Positions 45,282 to 54,931 are shown, counted from the first letter of the stretch. The stretch: 64,000 nt of DNA from Candidatus Accumulibacter affinis (GCA_016713625.1 JADJOT010000012.1:372001-436000); one strand, 5' to 3'. Program-made: numbers and translations. Notes: generated from the sequence alone by a model not told the origin.

Positions 45282-46227
45282 CGAACGTTTGCTTCATAAT
45301 CTATCTATTACAGAGTTGGCTAGCAATTCCTACGATTTGCTTGTGGTTGCCTATGGCTTTGAATCCAGAGGCACAGCAATCGCTCGTGAGATTGGTGAGC
45401 AATCGAAGCGGCGTATTGCGTTTGGTTTTGATCATAACCGAGTGGCAGCCTTTGAAGAGAACGGGCGGTGGTTTAAGAAGAACGGCTTCGTTACCGTCCC
45501 CGATCTTTCTCGAAAAGCGTTTTCTGATTCCCTGGAATCGGTCTTTAGAGAATTATTTGACTCGGAGGACATTGCTGCAATCAACAGCACGGCCCGAATC
45601 GCCGTCGACATCTCGTGTTTTGACCGGCAGAGAATCGCAGAAATAGTTGGAGTGTTGAGAAGATGCTCGCTATCTCACAATTTCTCCACAGATTTCTGGT
45701 ACTGCGTCGCTGCCTTTGAACCACCAGCTCCATCCGTCGGGAGAAACGAGATTGCGGGACCAGTTCACCGGCTGTTTGCAGGAAGGTTCACGGACCCAGG
45801 GCGTCCGCTGGCAATGATTGCCGGTCTCGGCTATGAGATCGGAAAGGTAATGGGGGCAGCTGAATATTTACAGGCGTCGAGGGTGATTGCGCTATTCCCA
45901 GAGTCACCGATCCCTGAGTATGAGCCACAAGTTGCTAGAGCAAACAAATTACTGGTTGATGATCTTGCCGCCAGAGACATCATCAGATATCCGCTGAGCG
46001 ATCTAAAGCGAACAATAGCAACGCTTGACTCCATCGTCAGAGGCCTCGAGGATACCCACAATATCGTTTTGCTCCCCGAGGGGCCTAAGGCCTTTTTTCT
46101 GGCATCCTTGCTAGTACAGACACTCCATCCGCAAGCCTCCGTATGGAGAGTGAGTTCTGGTTCTGCGATTAGGCCTCGAGACGTTCATGCTAGCAGTCAC
46201 TTTGTTGGATTGCGATGGCAGTTGTGA
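45274..46227 (+). CDS. Protein of unknown function, last gene of four-gene operon
   Basis: A 317-residue soluble protein starting at ATG 45274 inside the ATPase stop (ATGAATAG). Alternating hydrophobic strands suggest a Rossmann-like fold: LLVVAYGFESRG at the start, IAVDISCFDRQRI in the middle, MIAGLGYEIGKVMGA and ASRVIALFPESP, and a C-terminal NIVLLPEGPKAFFLASLL. I recognise no catalytic signature. The repeated strand-turn-glycine pattern could bind a nucleotide or second messenger. Its tight coupling to the three upstream genes says they work together. Confidence 0.7.
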   Translation: MNSERLLHNLSITELASNSYDLLVVAYGFESRGTAIAREIGEQSKRRIAFGFDHNRVAAFEENGRWFKKNGFVTVPDLSRKAFSDSLESVFRELFDSEDIAAINSTARIAVDISCFDRQRIAEIVGVLRRCSLSHNFSTDFWYCVAAFEPPAPSVGRNEIAGPVHRLFAGRFTDPGRPLAMIAGLGYEIGKVMGAAEYLQASRVIALFPESPIPEYEPQVARANKLLVDDLAARDIIRYPLSDLKRTIATLDSIVRGLEDTHNIVLLPEGPKAFFLASLLVQTLHPQASVWRVSSGSAIRPRDVHASSHFVGLRWQL

Positions 46228-46243
46228 CCCAATACGAACGCGG

Positions 46244-46267
46244 ATCGAGTAGGGGACGGAGTTACCC
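46244..46267 (-). ncRNA. 3' end of group II intron A (domain VI distal part)
   Basis: On the minus strand this reads into a terminal CTACTCGAT, the usual end of such introns. The GACGG arm pairs with CCGTC at 47562-47566 once the ISAs1 element and one copy of its duplication are removed, restoring a domain VI hairpin. The intron end sits 17 bp after the stop of the operon's last gene. Confidence 0.6.
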
Positions 46268-47551
46268 CAGGGCCTCGCCACTCGGATGTCATCATGGCGT
46301 GAGCCCCAGGATCTTTTCCCGGATCCGGTCATTCCAAGCGGCTCGTTTGCGCTTCATGCGCACGCTACATTTGGTCTTGTCGGTGGTATCCAGACGAATC
46401 AGGTTGAGCACGATCTTCTTCAGGAGGGAGAGATTCTGTGGCGCGTTGTCCTTGCGCACGGTGCTGGCATCCTCGCCGAAGCTGACGTCGAGAACCCAAT
46501 GAAGCCGGTTCTCGATGCCCCAGTGGGAGCGAACCGCTGCCGCGAGTTGTTCGGCGGTCAACTCGCGAGAACTGATGTAGTAGCGCCGCTCCAGGTCCGA
46601 CTCCTGGTCACCCACCTTACGGAGGGAGTCGATCAGACCGATCGTCTTGCACTTGGGCCAATCCGCCAGATTGACGACCCCTTCCGCGGGCAACACCGAA
46701 GCAATTTGGCCGACGATTCGACCATGGGAAGTGAGAACCTGCCGGTGACGGTCAACCTCCTCCGATGGATATTGGTCAATGAACTCGGTCTTGATGGCTT
46801 CCAGCAGCTTCGGTTGATTCTCCTTGACCGCCAGGAGGTAGTCGCCCTCTTGGTCGGTGATTTGACCGGCGATGTTTTTCTGGCACCCCATGGCGTCGAT
46901 GCTGACCAGCAACCCATTGATATGGAGTGCTTTCAGGAGTTCCGGGATGGCGGTGATCTCATTACTCTTGCTGGCCACCTTTTCCTGGCCGAGAACGACC
47001 CCGAGTTCGGTAGCAAAGGCGCTGACCATGTGAATGGGACTCTCGCCGCCACTGCCCGACCCGCGCACCGTCTTGCCGTCAACCCCCAAGACGCCTGTCA
47101 GGGTACTGACCACCCCAGCCACCCAGCGGCGGAACGCCGTTTCGAATTGCTTCGGGTCGAGGGCCTGGAAGATGCGCAGAAAGGTCTTTTCCGAGGCAAC
47201 CCCGTTCCTGAGCACCAGGAACTTGCGCAACCACGCCTCCTTCGTACGCCCCCACTCGGCGATGTCTTCGATGGTGTCGCAGTCGGAGAGGACGGCGGCA
47301 ATGGCAATCACGAGAATCTCCAGGAAGTCATGCAGCGTCCCATTGCTCGGTTTCCGTGGGTCGTCAACTTCACCCAAACAGCATACAAGGCTTGCCACCT
47401 TCGTCTTGGTCATTTCTCGCGCCTAAAAGACGAGAGTAGACCCGATTTCTTGCGGGTTCACAAGACCCTGTCATAACGCCATGAATGTTAAAGGTTTTTC
47501 CATTCTGAGGATTGACTATGACGAATATGACATCCGAGTGACGAGGCCCTG
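46268..47551 (-). mobile_element. Complete ISAs1-family insertion sequence with 10-bp TSD
   Basis: A 1,284-bp element with 25-bp terminal inverted repeats (46268-46292 and 47527-47551, one mismatch) and identical 10-bp flanks ggagttaccc (46258-46267 and 47552-47561). It encodes one intact transposase. It is inserted in domain VI of a group II intron. Confidence 0.95.
46292..47413 (-). CDS. ISAs1-family transposase
   Basis: A 373-residue DDE transposase of the ISAs1 group of the IS4-like superfamily. The N-terminal DDE_Tnp_1-associated domain (VDDPRKPSNGTLHDFLEILVIA) is followed by LGVDGKTVRGS with the first Asp, VSIDAMGCQKNIA with the second, and HWGIENRLHWVLDVSFGED with the catalytic Glu. 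One of the few intact transposases in the window, so it may be able to mobilise the related 224-bp element at 54932. Confidence 0.95.
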   Translation of the reverse strand: MTKTKVASLVCCLGEVDDPRKPSNGTLHDFLEILVIAIAAVLSDCDTIEDIAEWGRTKEAWLRKFLVLRNGVASEKTFLRIFQALDPKQFETAFRRWVAGVVSTLTGVLGVDGKTVRGSGSGGESPIHMVSAFATELGVVLGQEKVASKSNEITAIPELLKALHINGLLVSIDAMGCQKNIAGQITDQEGDYLLAVKENQPKLLEAIKTEFIDQYPSEEVDRHRQVLTSHGRIVGQIASVLPAEGVVNLADWPKCKTIGLIDSLRKVGDQESDLERRYYISSRELTAEQLAAAVRSHWGIENRLHWVLDVSFGEDASTVRKDNAPQNLSLLKKIVLNLIRLDTTDKTKCSVRMKRKRAAWNDRIREKILGLTP

Positions 47552-47561
47552 GGAGTTACCC

Positions 47562-47627
47562 CCGTCGCCCTCTCACACCACCGGACGTGCGGTTCCGCAT
47601 CCGGCGGTTCATTGAACCCAGGAAAAC
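47562..47627 (-). ncRNA. Group II intron A domain V and start of domain VI
   Basis: Minus-strand 47577-47610 is a 34-nt domain V with complementary arms (CCGGATGCGG against CCGCACGTCCGG), followed by the 5' arm of domain VI. The remainder of intron A upstream (catalytic domains I-IV) is not recognisable: intron B ends immediately upstream, so B appears inserted in A or fused to it. Confidence 0.65.
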
Positions 47628-47714
47628 ATCGGTAGAGTAGAGGACAGGTTTTCGCCTGCCCTCCCTCATCAAACCGTGCATGCAGTTTTCCCGCACACGG
47701 CTTTCCGATGTTCT
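47628..47714 (-). ncRNA. Group II intron B 3' end: domains V and VI
   Basis: Minus-strand 47671-47704 is a 34-nt domain V (AGCCGTGTGCGG arm pairing with TGCATGCACGGTTT). Domain VI follows with the CAGG/CCTG stem, ending near 47628. It lies directly downstream of the intron's reverse transcriptase stop (47715-47717), as expected. Confidence 0.7.
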
Positions 47715-48534
47715 TCACGCCAAGGCATGCGCCGAGTGCCAGCCCGCTTTCGTAGGGACTTTGTACAGCCCGTAGCGCGCGTAGAGATGAGCACTTGGAA
47801 ACCGGCCGGAGCCAATTCCACGGTCCTTCACCTTGTGACGCGCCATCAAGTGAGTCCGCAGCCGGTCTTCCGCGTGGGTTCTGACTTTGTTCATCGCCTG
47901 ACTTGAATTGTGGAAGTGGAAATAGTTTGCCCAGCCTCGCAGGCTGCGGTTCCATTTCCCACGACGTCACTCAAAGGGATGGGGTCAAATTCCTGCCCGT
48001 TAGTTCCGTCAGCCTCGCCTTGATCTTCTTCAGCGATTTATCGGCTGGCCGGACGTTCGGGTACGGTTTTCCGGTCTTGGCCCCTCGACTCATCTGAATC
48101 GTGAAACCCAGGAAATTGAAGCTTGCTTGAGTGGCGTCCATGATATGGGTCTTCGCCTCGTTGAGACTGAGGTCCAGACGTGCCAGGACATGCAGCACCA
48201 CCTTCAGCGGTTCCTCTACCTCTTTTCGGCACAGGACGACAAAGTCATCCGCGTAACGCACGAGATGTGCGGACAACTTGCCCTTCAGGTGCCGCCGTTG
48301 CCATATGCGGTCGAGAATATGCAGGTAGCAGTTGGCCAGCAACGGAGAGATGACACCACCTTGCGGTGTCCCCGTGCGATTGGCTTTCCCACCGCCCACG
48401 GTCTTCTTCACTCCGTTGTCGTCTTCGCCGATGACCGGGGCTTTGAGCCATTGCTTGATGAGGTGCAGAATCCCCCCATCGACGATGCGCTCGGCCACCA
48501 CGGCCAGTAGCTTGGCGTGCGGAATGCTATCAAA
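47715..48534 (-). pseudogene. Group II intron B reverse transcriptase, C-terminal half
   Basis: Continues the RT whose N-terminal half is at 51239-51757. It begins FDSIPHAKLL, has the RT catalytic YADDF in HLVRYADDFVVLC and the TPQGGVISPLLANCYL motif, then the maturase X domain. After a frameshift near 47975 the end reads GWANYFHF, MNKVRTHAEDRLR and ARYGLYKVP. The start is cut by the serine-recombinase element at 48535. Confidence 0.85.
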
Positions 48535-48551
48535 GGAAACCGCGACACACT

Positions 48552-48761
48552 ACCCATTCCGAAGACTCTCCCGACCAGGTCACCATCGTCCGTCCGGGCC
48601 ACCCTTTTGCGGGCCGCGCCCTGCAGGTCTTGCGGTATACACGCCGAAGCAGCGGCCCTTATCTCTTGCTGATCCTGCCGGACCGGAGCCGGTCACTCAT
48701 CCCCGCTGAGTGGACCGATTGGGGGCACCGACCAGACTCCCGTCAAGACACCCGACAGTAA
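48552..48761 (+). CDS. DUF5372-like small protein, start unclear
   Basis: About 70 codons reading DQVTIVRPGHPFAGRALQVL, then LLLILPDRSRSLIPAEWTD, the pattern of DUF5372 proteins that accompany this kind of recombinase. Ends at TAA 48759-48761. No ATG or GTG is present in frame, so the start may have been lost at the element's end or be non-canonical. Confidence 0.4.
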   Translation, partial: THSEDSPDQVTIVRPGHPFAGRALQVLRYTRRSSGPYLLLILPDRSRSLIPAEWTDWGHRPDSRQDTRQ

Positions 48762-48856
48762 CGGAACTCGCTTGGCTTCCTTATCAGACTTGCTCCGAAC
48801 CCGCACTTTGGTTGACGCTCTTCTCCGCCGTCCATCGCCTTCTGAGGAGAATCATC

Positions 48857-49009
48857 ATGCAACTGAGCCTGCCGTTCCTGGAGAACCCACCGCGCGACCC
48901 AAAGGTCTGGGAGGACCTCGACGAGGGGCATCGCGCCGCCATTGTCGACAAGCTGGCGCAACTGATCGCCAAGACCGAAACGGGAAAGGAGGAACCCAGC
49001 CATGAGTGA
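48857..49009 (+). CDS. Small recombinase-accessory ORF (50 aa)
   Basis: Fifty residues (MQLSLPFLENPPRDPKVWEDL...), a small acidic protein that usually precedes this recombinase group. GAGGAG lies 7-9 nt before the ATG. The stop overlaps the recombinase start (49002) by 8 nt, so the two are coupled. Role unknown. Confidence 0.65.
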   Translation: MQLSLPFLENPPRDPKVWEDLDEGHRAAIVDKLAQLIAKTETGKEEPSHE

Positions 49010-51211
49010 CGACAGCAAAATCGGTAAGACCCATTTGCAGCGGGCCGCCGTCGTCTATATTCGTCAATCATCTGCCGCTCAGGTTGAGCACAACCGCGAA
49101 TCCACCGCCCGTCAGTACGCACTTGCCGACCGCGCCGTGGCGCTCGGCTGGGCACGCGACCAGGTCATCGTCATCGACCAGGATCTTGGCCTTTCCGGCG
49201 CCAGTGCGGCACAGCGTTCCGGCTTTGTCCAATTGACCACCGAAGTCGCCCTGGGTCATGTCGGGATGGTTCTGGGTCTGGAAGTCTCCCGTCTGGCGCG
49301 CAATAATGCCGACTGGTATCGCTTGCTCGACCTCTGTGGCATGACCGATACCTTGATCGGTGATGCTGATGGGCTTTATCATCCTGGACTATTCAACGAT
49401 CGTCTCGTACTGGGGCTCAAAGGCACCATGAGCGAAGCCGAACTTCATATCCTGCGCGCACGGCTCGACGGTGGCATCCGCAACAAGGCCGCCCGCGGCG
49501 AACTGCGTCGTGGCGTACCGATCGGCTTCGTCTGGGGGCGAAGAGGAAGGGGAGATACGCTTTGATCCCGATGCGGCGGTGGTCGCCGCGATCCGCTCGG
49601 TGTTCGAGCAGTTTGCCGAACTGGGTTCGGCACGCCGGGTCTGGCTCTGGTTTCACACCGAGGGCCTGAATTTCCCGCTGCGCTTCAACCAGACCGACGA
49701 GATACGCTGGACACCGCCGACTTATACGGCCATCCACCACATCCTCACGAATCCCGTGTACGCGGGCGCCTACTGCTATGGAAAAACCCGGAATGAGCGG
49801 TATGTGGATGAGCAGGGGCAGATCAGGAAGCGCATCCGCCAACTGCCGCAAGCGGATTGGGCGGTTCTGATCCCCGAGCACCACCAGGGTATCTCGATTG
49901 GGCCACTTACGAGGCCAATCAGGCCCGTCTTGACGGCAATACCCGACCCCAGCCCCACCAGGCGGGTGGCGCTCTGCGGGAAGGGACGGCCTTGCTGCAA
50001 GGCCTCGCGATCTGCGGACACTGCGGCCGTCATCTGCGCACCCACTATCGCGGCCGCAACGTCACGCCAGGCTACCACTGTGCCGGTAAGGACATCGTCG
50101 GCGGACGCGGCGTATACTGCCTCAGCGTCGGTGGCGTGCAGATCGATGAAGCGGTCAGCGAGGCTTTTCTGGAAGTCCTGGAGCCCGCCGGGGTGCAAGC
50201 GGCCTTGCTCGCTGCGCAGCAGTACGAAGCCGATCGGGATGCGGCACTGGCGCAGTGGCAACTGGCCGTCGAGCGCGCCCGCTATGAGGCCGAGAAAGCC
50301 GAACGGCGATACCGTGCAGTCGAGCCAGAAAACCGCCTAGTAGCGCGCGGACTCGAAAGCGAGTGGGAGCAGCGCTTACGAGAAGTCGATCAGGCGCGGG
50401 CCGAACTGACCCGTCGTCAACAGCAACGCCCAGCCGCATTGACCGCTGGCGAGCAGCAGGCGCTGTTGGCGCTCGGCCAGGATCTCAAGCGCGTCTGGTT
50501 CGCCCCCACGACTACGCCCCGCGACCAGAAGGAACTCCTGCGCAGCCTGGTAGAAGAAGTCATCATCGCCGTTTTCCGCGACGACTACCGGGCTCATCTG
50601 ACTCTGCGCTGGCGTGGTGGCCAACTGACCGAACTGGATGTCCATTTGCCGCGCTCTCGCCCGGCCACCGTTCGCACCGATGAAGAAACCTTGGCACTCC
50701 TGCGCCGTTTGGCAGCTCGCCACCCGGACGAGGTCATCGCCGGCATTCTCAATCGGCAAGGCCGAACGACGGCACGGGGCTTGCCCTTTACGGCCAACCT
50801 GGTGGGCAATACCCGCCGGCATTGGAACATTCCTCGCTACGAGCCCCCGCAGAGCAGCCCGTGGGTGAGCTTATGAGCATCAAACAGGCCGCTGTTGTCC
50901 TGAACATGGCACCCTCGACGCTTCATCGCTGGGTCAACGACGGATTTGTCGTCGGCGAGCAGGTCACGCCCGGTGCGCCCTGGCAAATTCGTATGTCCGA
51001 TGACCTTGCCCGTCAATTTGTCGAGGACGCACCCGAAGGCTATGTCGTGATGCAAGAGGCCACTAAGCGGCTCGGGGTGTCACGCCAGACCGTCTTGCAG
51101 CGTGTCAAGCGTGGCGAACTCGAAGCCGTTCATGTCTGCCAGGGACGCAGAAAAGGTTTACGAATCCGGGTGATAGATGACAAACCCGACCTCTTTTCCC
51201 ATACCTCATGA
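49002..51211 (+). pseudogene. Large serine recombinase with C-terminal HTH, frameshifted
   Basis: The N-terminal resolvase domain has the catalytic serine in VYIRQSSAAQ and the conserved LEVSRLARN segment; then come the recombinase domain (YTAIHHILTNPVYAGAY), the zinc ribbon (CGHCGRHL) and a coiled coil. Frame changes near 49540, near 49890 and near 50850 are needed. The last frame (MSIKQAAVVLNMAPSTLHRWVNDG, then RLGVSRQTVLQRVKRGELEAV) is a tandem HTH that is fused to the recombinase in relatives. With the breaks as read, it is inactive. Confidence 0.8.
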
Positions 51212-51238
51212 ACCAGGGGGGCATTATGAAGCCGCATC

Positions 51239-51757
51239 CAAATACTTCGATAGATCGGCGTCTATGACTTGGGTGTAGCCGGCCCAGAGCGCATTGGCAA
51301 TGTCATCCACAGCATCGTGGGCCGATTTCTGCGGCCGGAATCCGTACGAATGCTCGCAGAAATCGGCTTCAAAGATCGGTTCGATGATGAGTTTCACCGC
51401 CATTTGTGCGACCCGGTCGCGCAGCGTCGGTATCCCGAGCGGGCGCTGACTGCCGTCCGCTTTGGGGATCATGACGCGCCGTACCGGTTGGGCTCGGTAG
51501 GTCTTGTCTTTCAGATCACGGGCCAGGTCCTTCAGGAACGTTTCTACCCCAATTCCGGTTTCTATGGCCTCGAAGCTGATCCCATCAATGCCAGGACTGC
51601 CTCGGTTCGACCGGACAAGCCGCCAGGCATGACTGAGGAGGTCTTCCCGGCTGATCTTGTCGTAGAGCGCGTAAAAGCGGTAGGCTGGTTCTTGCTTGGC
51701 CTTGGCATAGAGCTTCCTCTGTAGCGTCCTGATCGTATCTGGGGTGGTTAGCGACAT
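51239..51757 (-). pseudogene. Group II intron B reverse transcriptase, N-terminal half
   Basis: Starts ATG 51757 (MSLTTPDTIRTLQRKLY). RT motifs 0-3 are visible: RSNRGSPGIDGISFEAI, RRVMIPKADGSQRPLGIPTLRDRVAQ, EHSYGFRPQKSAHDAV and VIDADLSKY, the last carrying the first catalytic Asp. The frame is cut after SKY by the serine-recombinase element; the next residues (FDSIPH) are at 48534. Confidence 0.88.
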
Positions 51758-52135
51758 GGCAATCCCTCGACCCTCCGCTCTTCGGTTGCACGAACAAAGT
51801 AGGGTTCCTTCCCTCGACCGGGGTTCTGTTGTCCCGCGATCTCGATCGGTACTATGAACCCCTCCGACTCCTGCCTGCAGCCGCTGCGCTTTCGTTGCCT
51901 TATACGCAGCGGTCGGTGGTCTCCCCACCCCACAGACAGGTCTCCAGCACTGGGCAGTAAATCTTCGAGAACATGCCGTCCCTGCTACCCCGGGAGTCGA
52001 TTGACGCCACTTCCGTTATTCGAGCGCCCATCCAACGGCCTTCCCCTTCTGACCACAGGGTCGGCTTCTCCACATAGTTTACGAGGCTACTCATAGGTTC
52101 ACTTGCGCTACGGCCGTGCGACACGAAGTCGCTGG
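51758..52135 (-). ncRNA. Group II intron B 5' RNA domains (approximate)
   Basis: No gene lies here. Upstream of an intron-encoded RT this region should hold domains I-IV, and the sequence is rich in short complementary arms. I cannot place the 5' splice boundary exactly; a GTGCGAC-like motif is seen near 52110-52117 but on the wrong strand to decide. Confidence 0.4.
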
Positions 52136-52182
52136 TAGAAGTTGTTCCCACTTCACCAGGAGGGAACCACCAATGTCACTTG

Positions 52183-54462
52183 GTGCATCTAAGAGTCTGA
52201 ATAAAGAGCGACTCTGACAACGTAACGAAGCACCGCCAGGTGCGGGGTATAAATCGCGAGAGGCATACCCTTCTGGCAGCCATAAGCCGGATAAGTGCTA
52301 GATAATTGGTATGGTGAATAAATTTGAATCTGCGATAAAGATCGTGACGTAAAACAAGCGGAAATGGCTATTACGCTTGAACCAAAAGGTACTGGAGGTG
52401 GGAACAGCGCTCAGCCGTTGCGCTTTCGTGACCCATACGCCTCCCGGTCTAATGCAGGCACCTAACCCAATGTACTCTTACCAGTGGAACGTGGAAACCC
52501 TGTACTTCCCCCTTCGGGGACAGCAGGCTGTGAAGTCTGCCCATGGATGTGCGGGAACAGGAACGAGGAAAAAGCGAATGCCGTGCTGTAATGGTGCGGA
52601 TACGGGTTTTAAGGTTACCCGACGCGAAAGCGGGCAGACTTCCTTATGGTCTCTCTTCACAAGAGAGTTCGTAGAACCATCATCGCAGAAGGAAAGCAAA
52701 TGGACGCTGCAACACGGGTGTAGCACCTTCTGGCGTGGCGTGGAATGGCATCAGTTGGGCCAATGTTCGACGTCACGTAAGACGGCTGCAAACACGTATT
52801 GTGAAGGCAACACAGGAGGGCAGACACAACAAGGCGAGATCGTTGCAATGGCTGCTGACCCATTCGTTTAGCGGTAAAGCATTAGCCGTCAAGCGGGTGA
52901 CTGAAAATAAAGGCAAGAACACTCCCGGGTGGACAAAGTCACCTGGAAAACACGGGGGCAAAGACCAACGCGATTGCGTCGTTGAAGAGGCGGGGTTATT
53001 CGCCGCTTCCGCTTCGGAGAGTATATATTCCGAAGAAAATGGCAAGACGAGGCCACTGGGCATCCCGGTGATGAAATGCCGCGCCATGCAAGCGCTCCAT
53101 CTGCTGGCGTTGGAACCCATCGCTGAAACCACCGCCGATCCGAATTCCTATGGGTTCAGACCGGAACGTTCAACCGCCGATGCTGGGGGCAATGTTTCAA
53201 TTCTCTGGCTAAGCGAGCAAACGCGGAATGGGTGCTAGAGGCTGATATTCAGGGCTGTTTCGACAAAATTAGCCACGAATGGATGATCGCCAACATCCCC
53301 ACGGACAAGGTAATTCTGACCAAGTGGCTTCAGGCGGGATTTGTGTATCAAAACGAACTTTTCCCCACAGAGGCCGGCACTCCGCAAGGAGGCATTATTT
53401 CACCGGTACTGGCAAACATGACTCTTGATGGCCTTGAAGCAAAGCTGGCGGAGAAATTCCCTAAAGCGACGCAGACAGGTCTGAAAATGAACATGGTGCG
53501 TTATGCGGATGACTTCATTATCACCGGCAACTCGAAAAAATGGCTGGAAAATGAGGTCAAGCCCGTAGTAATCGGGTTTCTGGCGGAACGTGGACTAGTC
53601 CTATCGCCGGAAAAAACGAAAACAACACATATCAAGGAAGGGTTTGACTTTCTCGGATGGAACATTCGCAAGTACAGCGGCAAGTTACTGATTAAGCCGT
53701 CGAAAGCGAACGTCAAAGCGCATCTTGACAAAATCCGTGACGTCATCAAGGAAAATCAGGCGGCTAAACAGGCCAACTTGATAAGGCGACTCAATCCTGT
53801 TTTACGAGGATGGGCGAATTACCACAGCCATGTAGTCGCCAAGGACACCTTTGCTCGGATTGATGACGATATCTGGTCAATGCTATGGCGATGGGCGGCA
53901 AGAAGGCATCCCAATAAAGGAGCCCGATGGGTTAAGGAGAAATACTTTAAGTCCAGAGGCACCAGAAACTGGATATTTGCCGCAACAGAACAAAAGAGGA
54001 TGGAACGCGACGAGAAGTCACTTTGCTAAAAGAATCGGATACGCCAATACGTCGGCACGTCAAGATTCAAGCCAAGGCGAATCCTCACGACCCAAAATGG
54101 GAGCCGTATTTCGAGTCCCGATGGGGACAGAAGATGCTCAACTCGTCAAAAGGTCGCCGGACGTTCTACCGTGTCTGGCGAAGGCAAGATGGGCTGTGTT
54201 CTACCTGCCAAGCACCCATCACAAAGAGCACTCCTTGGAAGGCTTGCCATATTGTGAAAGTGACTGAAGGCGGGTCCGATGCAGCCGGCAATCTTCAACT
54301 TCAACATCTCAGTTGCCGTGGAAGTCAATATTACGCCAAAAACGAAGTGGTGTAACCGGGTGTCGAAAGATGCCTTTGTAGAGGCTTGAGCCGTGTGGAT
54401 CGAAAGACCCATGCACGGTTCTGAGGGGGCTGGGCGCGGGTAACCGCGTCCAGCTACCCGAC
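52183..54462 (+). mobile_element. Group II intron C, opposite orientation
   Basis: A full-length intron on the plus strand: RNA domains from about 52183 (boundary uncertain) to 52730, RT/maturase with HNH domain to 54357, then domain V at 54388-54421 (GAGCCGTGTGGATC against the GCACGGTTC arm) and domain VI (GGGCGCGGGTAACCGCGTCC) ending CTACCCGAC at about 54462. It lies head to head with intron B. Confidence 0.75.
52735..54355 (+). pseudogene. Group II intron C reverse transcriptase/maturase-HNH, frameshifted
   Basis: Motifs in order: VRRLQTRIVKATQEGR and LLTHSFSGKALAVKRV; GKTRPLGIPVMKCRAMQ; PNSYGFRPERSTAD; LEADIQGCFDKI; TPQGGIISP; MVRYADDFIITG; maturase VLRGWANYHSHVV; HNH endonuclease CSTCQAPI, ACHIVKVTEGG and LQLQHLSCRG. 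Frame changes near 52930, 53030, 53185 and 54010 break it. The protein cannot be made as one chain. Confidence 0.82.
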
Positions 54463-54732
54463 TGCTCTCTTGCTGTTTGGAAACTCACGACCCCGTGTCA
54501 CCACAACGCCGCTTCCTCATGCTACCGGGGCGTACGGACAACTCCCCGGACGGGACTTCAACCCGCCAGACTTACTGCTGTTACTGCGAACGGTCAGGTC
54601 TTTTCTTTTGCTCGTCTTTCTTTTGCCTTGGGAAAAACGAAAGACCTGATAATCATCTAGCCGGCTCCCCAACCGCGGCGCTACAGTCTGAATTGGGAAT
54701 CACAGACTGACCACAGCAGAAGAGGAGCCGAA
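54463..54732. other. Intron 3' flank with a long-stem repeat
   Basis: No gene recognised. A 9-bp inverted repeat (54595-54603 CAGGTCTTT and 54640-54648) spans a 36-bp loop. The block ending in it (ccttgggaaaaacga) is shared with 61370-61393, so it is a dispersed, REP-like repeat or an IS edge. Confidence 0.45.
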
Positions 54733-54880
54733 ATGAAAGTGTACGCTGCAATTGACTTGCACTCCAACAACAGTGTGCTGGTGATCCTGGACGAAATGGA
54801 TCGAACTGTGCTGCAAAGACGTCTTCCGAACAATCTGGAACAGATCTGCCAAGCACTTTGCGCGCATCGCGAGGCGATCG
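54733..54880 (+). pseudogene. IS110-family transposase N-terminal fragment
   Basis: Starts MKVYAAIDLHSNNSVLVILDE, the DEDD-type N-terminus of IS110 transposases with the first Asp in AIDLHS. Similarity ends after HREAIEQP, then unrelated sequence follows. More than three quarters of the transposase is missing. Confidence 0.75.
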
Positions 54881-54931
54881 AGCAGCCCTTCCGCGTCGGC
54901 CACCGCGACGAGAAACGGCCCCGGTGGGGGT

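Larger units (their letters stand above)
48535..51238 (+). mobile_element. Serine-recombinase element inserted in group II intron RT
   Basis: The RT halves join exactly if this 2,704-bp segment is removed. Both junctions carry caaa (48531-48534 and 51239-51242), one copy of which belongs to the RT. The element holds a DUF5372-like ORF, a 50-residue ORF and a large serine recombinase with a HTH tail. No long inverted ends are seen, as expected for serine-recombinase elements. Confidence 0.8.

Noticed and set aside
41416..46227. Ordinary restriction-modification system
   Set aside because: A methylase is present, but no recognisable restriction endonuclease; the phosphoesterase and ATPase do not match known type I-IV partners.
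47488..47970. 160-residue minus-strand frame
   Set aside because: It runs through intron domains V/VI and the maturase end out of frame; no protein features.
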